Source: an uncultured Verrucomicrobia subdivision 3 bacterium
GTDB taxonomy: Bacteria; Verrucomicrobiota; Verrucomicrobiae; Limisphaerales; UBA11358
DNA length: 29,933 bases
Direction: 5' to 3'
NCBI GenBank assembly: GCA_903921455.1
Contig: CAIXPZ010000199.1
Location: 1-29,933 of the forward strand
Shown here: piece by piece, positions 1 to 5,739 of the stretch
How positions within the stretch are numbered: the stretch's first letter is position 1
Layout: every line of letters begins with the position of its first letter
Translations under genes and position numbers: made by a program
Notes under the pieces: generated by a model
The model's input: the letters and a program-made list of their open reading frames with translations, nothing else
What the model was told of the DNA's origin: nothing
The model's database searches: none

Positions 1-711
1 AGTTTGGCCGTCTGGTCGAATCTGCTGCGCAAACGCTACTTCCCCAATCCGGTTCCCGACGGTTTTTACACCGGTGATGCCACGCCCAAGCTGGCCGGTA
101 GTCTGTTGGAAAATTATTATGCGTGGGAGTGGGGTGATGCGCTGTTCGTCGTGCTCGATCCTTATCGCTATTCGCTACGCCAGCGTGGTGGTGGTGGCGA
201 TGGCTGGGCATGGTCGCTTGGTCGCGTGCAATATGACTGGCTCGCCAAAACACTGGCCGGCAGCCAAGCAAAATTCAAATTCGTCTTCCTGCATAATCTT
301 CTGTGCGGCGACCAAGCTTCGCGTGGCGGTGTGGAGATTGCCGGATTCAACGAATGGGGCGGTAGAAATTTGGATGGCACCGATGGCTTTGCGCAACACC
401 GCCCCGGTTGGCCGCTTCCAATACATCAACTTCTACTCCGCAATCACATCACGGCGGTGTTCAAGGCACACGATAATTTCTATGCCCGACAGGAACTGGA
501 TGGGATTCTTTACCTGATGGTTCCGCAACCCAGTTTTGCTGCCAATGACCGCATCCGCGACCTGGAAAACTATGGTTATAAACAAGGGGTTTTCCTTGGA
601 AATTCAGGATATGTTTGGGTCAGCGTTTCCCCGACAAATGTGACCGTTCAGTATCACAAAACCAGCCCGATAAATAACGTTGCCGACAACCATTCCATAG
701 TTCCCCGCTAA
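1..711 (+). CDS. Metallophosphoesterase-like protein, C-terminal part (5' end outside window)
   Basis: The reading frame is open from the first base, so the gene starts upstream and only about 236 C-terminal residues are visible. The TTG at position 4 is not a credible start because the protein begins in mid-domain. A loop of the form F-L-H-N, followed downstream by the dipeptide context K-A-H-D-N-F (near base 465), resembles the late metal-binding histidine motifs (GHxH/GHDH-like) of calcineurin-type phosphoesterases. The stretch GYVWVSVSPTNVTVQY near the end reads like the closing beta strands that follow such a domain. If the call is right it is a metal-dependent phosphohydrolase, possibly exported, but the N-terminal signal and first metal motifs cannot be seen. 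The gene is convergent with the anti-sigma gene, 24 bp away. The family call is moderately supported; the substrate is unknown. Confidence 0.6.
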   Translation, partial: SLAVWSNLLRKRYFPNPVPDGFYTGDATPKLAGSLLENYYAWEWGDALFVVLDPYRYSLRQRGGGGDGWAWSLGRVQYDWLAKTLAGSQAKFKFVFLHNLLCGDQASRGGVEIAGFNEWGGRNLDGTDGFAQHRPGWPLPIHQLLLRNHITAVFKAHDNFYARQELDGILYLMVPQPSFAANDRIRDLENYGYKQGVFLGNSGYVWVSVSPTNVTVQYHKTSPINNVADNHSIVPR

Positions 712-735
712 AGATTTTAATCAAAATTTGATTTG

Positions 736-981
736 TCATTTGGCCGGATGCTTCTCTAGCCACTTTATTCGCAGTACTTCGTGCATATGCTCGCGAAATT
801 GAATTGGCATGGCATACGGCTGACCGTCCTTAAAGAGCGTGATGGTCTGGCGGATGTTGTCCACGACCACCTGACAGGGATTGCAGCCCGCCATGTGCTT
901 CTCGAACTCGACGCAAACAGCCGGGTCAACCGTGCCATCGACGTATTCGTTTAACATTGCCAATAGTTCTTCGCACTTCAT
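736..981 (-). CDS. Zinc-finger anti-sigma factor (soluble, HxxxCxxC type)
   Basis: An 81-residue protein encoded 70 bp downstream of an ECF sigma gene on the same strand. Residues H29, C33 and C36 form the H-x3-C-x2-C motif of the ZAS/zf-HC2 anti-sigma domain, and C3 or C23 could supply the fourth zinc ligand. The rest is helical and charged. There is no membrane segment, unlike many anti-sigma factors, so it should act in the cytoplasm, binding the sigma factor until a signal (often oxidative, through the zinc-thiol centre) releases it. Its length is typical of stand-alone soluble ZAS proteins. What is seen is the motif and the gene order; partnership with the upstream sigma factor is inferred from adjacency. 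Confidence 0.85.
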   Translation of the reverse strand: MKCEELLAMLNEYVDGTVDPAVCVEFEKHMAGCNPCQVVVDNIRQTITLFKDGQPYAMPIQFREHMHEVLRIKWLEKHPAK

Positions 982-1051
982 GGTGTTTGTCTCTGGGAAT
1001 ACCGAGCCGTCAGCTGGTCAAAAGTTACAAGGTTAGTGGGAAAATAGTTTT

Positions 1052-1696
1052 TCATTCGTGACGATGATTCGACATGTCTATCTGCCGTGCCGGATCACCC
1101 AGCACCAGCGTCAATTCCTCGCGTAGTTGCAGCCGGGCGCGCAGCAGTCGAACTTTGACATTGCCTTCGCTCAAATCGAGCGCCGCGGCCGTTTCCCGGA
1201 CGGACAAGCCCTCCACATCGCGGAGTAAGAAAACGAGGCGATGCTTCTCATCCAGTCGCGCCAGGGCGATGTCTAGCAGTTGGCGGACTTCGTTTCGTTC
1301 CACCAGATGTTCCGGCGACTGCCGCCAATCCGCGATGAATTCCGGGTGCGGAATGGAGTTGAAATTATCGGCGGGTTCCGTCGCCTCTTCCAGGGAAATG
1401 GTATTTAGCCCTTTGCGTTTGCGGATGATTTTGAGTGCCGCATGGCTGGCAATGCGCAAGACCCAGGTGGAAAAACTGGCCTCGCCGCGAAATCCATGCA
1501 GATTTTCCAGCACGCTCAAAAAGGTTTGTTGCGTGACATCCTCCGCATCTTGTTCCTGTCGCAGCATTCGCATGGCCAGCCCGTATACCCGCTGTTCGTA
1601 TCGGCTGGTCAATGCCTCAAAGGCGTCCAAACCACCGGCTTTGGCGAGTCGCACCAATTCATCATCGGGTGTTTCAGTTGTGAATGGCTGGCTCAT
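1052..1696 (-). CDS. ECF-type RNA polymerase sigma factor (sigma-70 family)
   Basis: 214 residues, close to the usual ECF length of about 180-220. Region 2 spans roughly residues 27-98: helix with YGLAMRMLRQEQDAEDVTQQ, then the FRGEASFSTWVLRIA segment that corresponds to the -10 melting and recognition part. Region 4 spans roughly 135-190, with the helix-turn-helix LSVRETAAALDLSEGNVKVR for -35 binding. An acidic, proline-containing linker of about 35 residues joins them. It should direct RNA polymerase to a small stress regulon and be held inactive by the zinc-finger protein encoded next to it. The first ATG is used as start; a sigma-70-like promoter lies immediately upstream. No member of its regulon is evident in this window apart from possible autoregulation. 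Confidence 0.93.
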   Translation of the reverse strand: MSQPFTTETPDDELVRLAKAGGLDAFEALTSRYEQRVYGLAMRMLRQEQDAEDVTQQTFLSVLENLHGFRGEASFSTWVLRIASHAALKIIRKRKGLNTISLEEATEPADNFNSIPHPEFIADWRQSPEHLVERNEVRQLLDIALARLDEKHRLVFLLRDVEGLSVRETAAALDLSEGNVKVRLLRARLQLREELTLVLGDPARQIDMSNHRHE

Positions 1697-1712
1697 GCAA
1701 TTTGACTAGATG

Positions 1713-1740
1713 AGTATATTTGCTTATTAAATGGCAACAA
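1713..1740 (-). promoter_or_regulatory. Possible promoter of the ECF sigma operon
   Basis: On the minus strand TTGTTG (1740-1735) is followed after 16 bp by TATACT (1718-1713), which differs by one base from the consensus -10. The ATG of the sigma gene lies 17 bp further on. This is a housekeeping-type match; the operon could also have an ECF-type promoter that I cannot recognise. Confidence 0.4.
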
Positions 1741-1764
1741 GCCGCAACTTTTGGATCATCCCGC

Positions 1765-1959
1765 ATGCCCGCGAATTTTTCATTTCAAGCTCTCACCGAA
1801 GCCGACCTGGATTTGCTAGCCGTCCGTTTTCGCGCCCTGTCGTCCGTCAGCCGTCTCAAGTTGATGTCGGCCGCCGTCCCGGGTGAAAAATTGTGCGTTA
1901 TGGATAAGGTTCGGAGGCGTAAACGATCCTCTCGGGTCACTTTTCACGATGCCGAGTAA
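1765..1959 (+). pseudogene. Truncated ArsR-type regulator remnant
   Basis: The first about 45 residues from the ATG at 1765 read like the N-terminus of an ArsR/HTH_5 regulator: LDLLAVRFRALSSVSRLKLM followed by a GEKLC segment, matching the common pattern L-A-x-R-F-R-A-L-S-x-x-x-R-L-x-L-L in the first helices. The similarity stops at about base 1900, before the recognition helix, and the frame then runs into unrelated basic sequence and ends inside the 3' end of the opposite-strand CcdA gene. A working regulator would need about 50 more residues. I read it as a gene cut off when the neighbouring operon was placed next to it, although a short expressed peptide cannot be excluded. Confidence 0.5.
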
Positions 1960-2642
1960 ATCAGCCACGCGCCGCCGAGCAGCACCAGCACACCGCAGAT
2001 GATTTTCACCACGGCGACCCCTTTGGATTGCTCGTTCCAGTTGAGAAAGCGCTGCACCATTTCCGTGGACGTTCCCGCCGCCACAATCACCGCGCAATGG
2101 CCCACGCCATAGGCCAGCAGCAGCGACACCCCGTAAATCGGCGCGGTTTTGGCGAGCTTGAACGTGACGCCCAGCATCGGGGCCATGTAGGCAAACGTGC
2201 AGGGACCGAGCGCAATGCCAAACAACAGACCGAGAATGAATGCGGCGAGCAAACCCTTGCGTTTCATGCCGACCTGACCCAGACCCGACCACGGCATGGG
2301 AATCACGCCCAGCAGATGCAGTCCCACCACGAAGAAAATCACCGCCACAAAATAATTACCGTATTGGCCCACATCCCCCAGCATCCGTCCCGCCGCCGCC
2401 GTGATCGCGCCAATCGCCGCAATGGTGATAAGAATCCCCACGGCAAATAGCGTCGAAGTCCAGAACGCCCGTTGCACCGTCACTTTTCCTTGCTCGCTGA
2501 TGAAGCCCACGATCAGCGGGATGCTCGCCAGATGGCAGGGACTTAGAACGATGCTCAAGATACCCCACGCCACCGCCGCCGAAAGTGCGATCAGTGGCGC
2601 GCCTTCAACTGCGTGGCTTAAGGTGGTAAAAAGTTTCTCCAT
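1944..2642 (-). CDS. CcdA/DsbD-type thiol-disulfide electron transporter
   Basis: 232 residues, nearly all hydrophobic, with about six membrane-spanning segments. The two cysteines that mark this family are present in proline-cysteine contexts in the first and fourth helices: L-S-P-C36-H-L-A and L-G-P-C148-T-F-A. These cysteines pass reducing equivalents from cytoplasmic thioredoxin across the inner membrane to a periplasmic thioredoxin. The gene starts 21 bp after an exported CxxC thioredoxin, an obvious acceptor, and is the last gene of the arsR-permease operon. In cytochrome maturation CcdA serves haem attachment; here the context suggests it keeps a periplasmic thiol partner of the permease system reduced. 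Its 3' end overlaps the arsR remnant on the other strand. Confidence 0.88.
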   Translation of the reverse strand: MEKLFTTLSHAVEGAPLIALSAAVAWGILSIVLSPCHLASIPLIVGFISEQGKVTVQRAFWTSTLFAVGILITIAAIGAITAAAGRMLGDVGQYGNYFVAVIFFVVGLHLLGVIPMPWSGLGQVGMKRKGLLAAFILGLLFGIALGPCTFAYMAPMLGVTFKLAKTAPIYGVSLLLAYGVGHCAVIVAAGTSTEMVQRFLNWNEQSKGVAVVKIICGVLVLLGGAWLIYSAS

Positions 2643-2663
2643 GCTGGCTTGCCCTTTAGCGGA

Positions 2664-3140
2664 TTATTTCGCCGTCTTCAAATCCACGCCGAGTTCTTTC
2701 CACTTGGCCAGGATGTCCGCCTTCGCATAAAAGCCGATGTGCCGAAACAGTTCCTTGCCAGTGGCATCGTAAAAAATCTGCGTCGGAATCACCTCGATCT
2801 GGTATTGCTTGCCCGCGTCGGGATTTTTCCACACGTCAATAAACTCCACCTCCAGCGTGCCGGCGTATTCCTTTTTCATTTCCTCCAGAATGGGGGCCAT
2901 CATTTTACACGGAATGCACTTGCCCGCGCCCAGATCCAGCAGCTTGGGTAGCGCCTTCGTTTGCGGCGCGGTGGCCGGCGCATTGGTCGCCGCTAGGCTG
3001 GCGAGCAGTGCCGGGTTAAGGATGGTTGAGCAGCACGCGCCATTCGTCACGGCGGGCCGGTTGGTTTGCGCGATGACCAGCACCGCGCCGGCGACGATCA
3101 GCAGCCCGGTCGTCAGGCTTAACACGGGATGTTTTTTCAT
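2664..3140 (-). CDS. Exported thioredoxin-fold protein (CIPC active site)
   Basis: 158 residues. The N-terminus has a basic start and a hydrophobic stretch (residues 8-25, TTGLLIVAGAVLVIA), either a signal peptide or an uncleaved anchor, so the domain should sit in the periplasm. An Ala/Thr/Pro-rich linker with a vicinal cysteine pair (C36-C37) precedes a thioredoxin fold with the active site K-C75-I-P-C78-K and the cis-proline segment EVIPTQIF. The gene lies between a mini-thioredoxin and a CcdA-like transporter with gaps of about 20 bp, so all are probably co-transcribed. CcdA would reduce CIPC, which would then act on a substrate thiol or a metal(loid)-thiol complex. The extra C36-C37 pair could be a second relay or metal site; this is inference. 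Confidence 0.88.
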   Translation of the reverse strand: MKKHPVLSLTTGLLIVAGAVLVIAQTNRPAVTNGACCSTILNPALLASLAATNAPATAPQTKALPKLLDLGAGKCIPCKMMAPILEEMKKEYAGTLEVEFIDVWKNPDAGKQYQIEVIPTQIFYDATGKELFRHIGFYAKADILAKWKELGVDLKTAK

Positions 3141-3162
3141 AATTATTTTGTCGTTGATTGGT

Positions 3163-3405
3163 TCACGGTTTCACTGTTTGCAGCATGGTTTTGAGTTCGT
3201 CCACCGACGGCACTTTCCCGCTCACCTTTACCTTGCCATCCAGAACCAGCGCGGGCGTCGTCATCACGCCGAACGCCATGATCTGTCTCAGGTCCGTGAC
3301 TTTTTCCAGTTCGTAAGTCAGGCCGAGCGCTTGCGCCGCCTTTTCCGTCGCCATCATCAGGGCGTTGCACTTGGCGCAGCCCGTGCCGAGAATTTGAATT
3401 TTCAT
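3163..3405 (-). CDS. Mini-thioredoxin ('redox-active disulfide protein 2' type)
   Basis: 80 residues, the size of the smallest thioredoxin/glutaredoxin-like proteins. The active site G-C10-A-K-C13 lies directly after the first beta strand (MKIQILGTG), and the cis-proline loop M-T-T-P-A-L-V-L-D-G follows at about residue 48. It has no signal peptide, so it acts in the cytoplasm. This type is regularly found beside ArsP/YraQ permeases. It could reduce a cytoplasmic face cysteine of the permease, hand the metal(loid) to it, or feed electrons to CcdA. Its position, 22 bp after the permease gene and 22 bp before the exported thioredoxin, supports a shared redox role. Confidence 0.88.
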   Translation of the reverse strand: MKIQILGTGCAKCNALMMATEKAAQALGLTYELEKVTDLRQIMAFGVMTTPALVLDGKVKVSGKVPSVDELKTMLQTVKP

Positions 3406-3427
3406 ATTGTTTTGTTATTTGCGTGAT

Positions 3428-4507
3428 TTACATGAGCAGATTGAACAGATAGCCCACGAGTAAAATCCCCAGCGCCACGACGCCGAAGAATGTCGCAATC
3501 AGCCGGGGCTTGAGCACCTTGCGCAAAATGATGGCTTCGGGCAGTGACAGCGCGATGACCGACATCATGAACGCCAGCACCGTGCCGAGCGCCGCGCCTT
3601 TGCCGAGCAGCGCCTGCACAATCGGGATGATGCCCGCCGCGTTGGAATACATCGGCACGCCCAGCAGCACCGCCATCGGCACGCTCCACCACGCATCCTT
3701 GCCCATGATGGACGCCATGAAATTTTCCGGCACATAGCCGTGAATGCCCGCGCCCACCGCGATGCCCAGCAGCACATACAGCCACACGCGGCCCACGATG
3801 TCCTTCACCGCGTCGAGTCCCAGGCGGATGCGCGCCGGCCAGTCCAGCGCGGCATCTTCGGCGCTGGTGCCGGCTTTGGTTTCATAAACCCAATCTTCGA
3901 CGTACTTCTCCATGTGCAGCCGCCCAATCACCCAGCCGGAAATAATCGCAATCAATAACCCGGTGCCGAGATATAGGCCCGCCACTTTCCAGCCGAACAA
4001 CCCGAACAGTAGCACCAGCGCGACCTCGTTCACCATCGGCGCGGAGACGAGAAACGAGAACGTCACGCCCAGCGGAATGCCGGTCGTGACGAAGCCGATG
4101 AACAGTGGCACCGCCGAGCAGGAACAAAACGGCGTCACGGTGCCCAGCAACGCCGCCAGCAGATTTCCGGTGGACTCGCGTTTGCCCGAGAGAATCCGCC
4201 GCGTCCGTTCCGGCGTGAAGAACGACCGCACGATGCCGACGCCAAAAACAATGAGCGTAAGCAGGAGCAGCACCTTGGGGGATTCATAGACGAAAAACTC
4301 CACCGCCGATCCTAGGTGTGAACCTTTCGCCAGCCCGCAGAGTGGGTAAGTGAACCACGCCGCGACCGGCGCGAGGCTGCCATAGACCAGCCACCAGACC
4401 GCCAGCGCCGCGAGGCCCGCCAGCAGATAATTGCGCCCGCCGATGATGCGGGGAGCTACGGGTTTCAAGTCACCCGCGTTCGTCATCATGTCCTTGGCTC
4501 CCTTCAT
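3428..4507 (-). CDS. ArsP/YraQ-family (former DUF318) membrane permease
   Basis: About 359 residues with eight or more hydrophobic helices. The family motif T-P-F-C128-S-C130-S-A-V-P is intact, followed by the glycine-rich G-I-P-L-G-V-T-F-S-F segment and a second half containing G-V-P-M-Y-S-N-A-A-G. Members export trivalent organoarsenicals or other soft metals, and the two cysteines are expected to bind the substrate. I chose the ATG at 4507 because its ATGA overlaps the arsR stop codon, implying translational coupling. ATGs at 4489/4486 with AAGGA just upstream are alternatives, and the frame extends to 4519 inside arsR. The combination with arsR, two thioredoxins and CcdA argues for redox-coupled efflux. 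The actual substrate cannot be read from sequence. Confidence 0.88.
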   Translation of the reverse strand: MKGAKDMMTNAGDLKPVAPRIIGGRNYLLAGLAALAVWWLVYGSLAPVAAWFTYPLCGLAKGSHLGSAVEFFVYESPKVLLLLTLIVFGVGIVRSFFTPERTRRILSGKRESTGNLLAALLGTVTPFCSCSAVPLFIGFVTTGIPLGVTFSFLVSAPMVNEVALVLLFGLFGWKVAGLYLGTGLLIAIISGWVIGRLHMEKYVEDWVYETKAGTSAEDAALDWPARIRLGLDAVKDIVGRVWLYVLLGIAVGAGIHGYVPENFMASIMGKDAWWSVPMAVLLGVPMYSNAAGIIPIVQALLGKGAALGTVLAFMMSVIALSLPEAIILRKVLKPRLIATFFGVVALGILLVGYLFNLLM

Positions 4508-4839
4508 GTGGCGCAGCAACTTACCGGCTTACGCTTGGCCCGCTTGCCCTCGCCGCGTTGCACCGCCTCGACGCACTGGAAGAAGTTCAGCACGCAGGGC
4601 ACCCGCAGACGGTAAAACACCTGCAAGCCGCGCTTGTCATCCGCCAGGATGCCCGCGTTGCGGAGGAGGCTCAAATGCCGCGATACCGTCGGCATTTCCA
4701 CGCCGATCATGTCCGTGAGTTCGCGCACATTGCGTTCTCCACGCGCCAGTTCCTCCACGATGAAGAGGCGCGTCGGGTGGGCTAGGGCTTTGAGGATGCG
4801 GGCCTGATTCCTGTATTTGACTTGGGCGGTGGCAGTCAT
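4504..4839 (-). CDS. ArsR/SmtB-family metal(loid)-responsive repressor
   Basis: 111 residues from the ATG at 4839; an in-frame ATG at 4851 would add four residues. The winged helix-turn-helix runs from ILKALAHPTRLFIVEEL through the recognition helix M-P-T-V-S-R-H-L-S-L-L-R to the wing around ADDKRGLQVFYRL. The classic ELCVCDL metal box of E. coli ArsR is absent. Instead cysteines lie at C82, C89 and a terminal C108-C109 pair, so inducer binding, if any, should be near the C-terminus, as in the divergent ArsR sub-types with C-terminal cysteine clusters. It is the first gene of the operon and its stop overlaps the permease start. It should repress its own operon through the palindrome just upstream until the metal(loid) binds. 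Confidence 0.92.
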   Translation of the reverse strand: MTATAQVKYRNQARILKALAHPTRLFIVEELARGERNVRELTDMIGVEMPTVSRHLSLLRNAGILADDKRGLQVFYRLRVPCVLNFFQCVEAVQRGEGKRAKRKPVSCCAT

Positions 4840-4855
4840 GATTCCACCCATATAC

Positions 4856-4871
4856 TTAGCTATTCGGCTAA
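4856..4871. promoter_or_regulatory. Operator-like palindrome upstream of arsR
   Basis: TTAGC (4856-4860) and GCTAA (4867-4871) are exact inverted repeats separated by 6 bp, in an A+T-rich patch 17 bp from the arsR start codon. Short imperfect dyads at this position are typical binding sites of ArsR/SmtB repressors. It lies on the arsR side of the divergent region shared with the SRAP gene. Confidence 0.5.
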
Positions 4872-4977
4872 ATACTGCTCACCCCTTCTTGTCCTTTATC
4901 AACCACCGCCAGCACCCCGCTCCTGGCCCGTAAATTTAAGCATTTCGGTTTTCAGGGTTTCGGCTTTTAATATCGGT

Positions 4978-5685
4978 GTGTGCGGCCGCTACACCATCAC
5001 CAAGGATTTGTCTGAGATCGGACGACTCGTCCGGTTCATCTGCAAGGTCGTGGACTTCAAACCGCGCTACAACCTCGCCCCCCGCTCCCAGGCACCGGTT
5101 CTGATCTGGGAGGCTGGCGTTGCCACCCTGAAACCCATGCGCTGGGGCCTCATTCCATCCTGGGCCAAGGACGAATCCATCGGCGACCAATTGACCAACG
5201 CCCGCGCCGAAACCCTCACCGACAAAACCAGTTTCCGCCGGCCCTTCGAGAAGCAGCGTTGCCTGATCCCCGCCGACGGCTTTTACGAATGGCAGACCAC
5301 GCCCGCCGGCAAACTGCCGTTCCGGTTCACCCGCAAAGATGGCGGCTTCTTCTGCATGGCAGGATTGTGGGAGAAATGGCATCGACCGCATCGCGAAGGC
5401 GAACTCGGCCTCGACGACACCGGCCCGAACATTGATCAGACCGTCGAGACCTTCACCATCATTACCACTGAGCCCAACCCGATGGTCGCCGCCGTCCACG
5501 ACCGGATGCCGGTGATCATCGGCCCCTAACATTATCAATGGTGGCTGCAACCCGACCGCTTCGAGCCGCAATTCCTGAAAACCTTGTTGCGACCCTATCC
5601 CGCCGAGGACATGGCCTGCGTCCGCGTCTCCAAGCTCGTGAACAACGCCCGCCACGACAGCCCCGAGTGTTTGAAACCCGGCTGA
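4978..5685 (+). pseudogene. SRAP (YedK/HMCES-like) DNA-crosslink protein, interrupted by in-frame TAA
   Basis: The start is GTG at 4978, because the family needs cysteine as residue 2: V/M-C2-G-R-Y-T. This cysteine becomes the N-terminal nucleophile that crosslinks to abasic sites in single-stranded DNA. Other family motifs follow in order: R-Y-N-L-A-P, R-W-G-L-I-P-S-W-A, N-A-R-A-E-T, R-C-L-I-P-A-D-G-F-Y-E-W and V-H-D-R-M-P-V-I. A TAA at 5527-5529 (codon 184) interrupts the frame exactly where members usually have a Glu-His or similar pair. The same frame then continues HYQWWLQPD...LLRPYPAEDMAC to TGA at 5685, giving a normal total of 235 codons. The catalytic Cys, Asn, Glu and His precede the stop, so a 183-residue product could keep some activity. 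Either a recent nonsense mutation or a base error (for example GAA read as TAA) would explain it. Confidence 0.8.
5587..5685 (+). repeat. Direct repeat copy 1 (3' end of SRAP gene)
   Basis: These 99 bp encode LRPYPAEDMAC through the C-terminus of the SRAP protein. They match 10320-10418 at about 89 of 99 positions, in the same orientation and without gaps. Confidence 0.85.
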
Positions 5686-5739
5686 GGGTTGAATGCCAGG
5701 CATACCCTGTGGCTTTTCAGGGTCTACTCGCTAAAGCAT

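Noticed and set aside
719..733. AATCAAA-A-TTTGATT palindrome between the convergent phosphoesterase and anti-sigma genes
   Set aside because: A/T-dominated with a one-base centre and no GC stem or T-run; too weak to call a terminator or operator.
4822..4977. Longer N-terminus for the SRAP protein starting at 4822
   Set aside because: The family needs cysteine directly after the initiator; the GTG at 4978 gives this, and the extension overlaps the arsR start and operator.
5704..5723. ACCCTG/CAGGGT hairpin between the convergent SRAP and DUF1549 genes
   Set aside because: A 6-bp stem with an 8-base loop and no T-tract; it could be chance, so no terminator was called.
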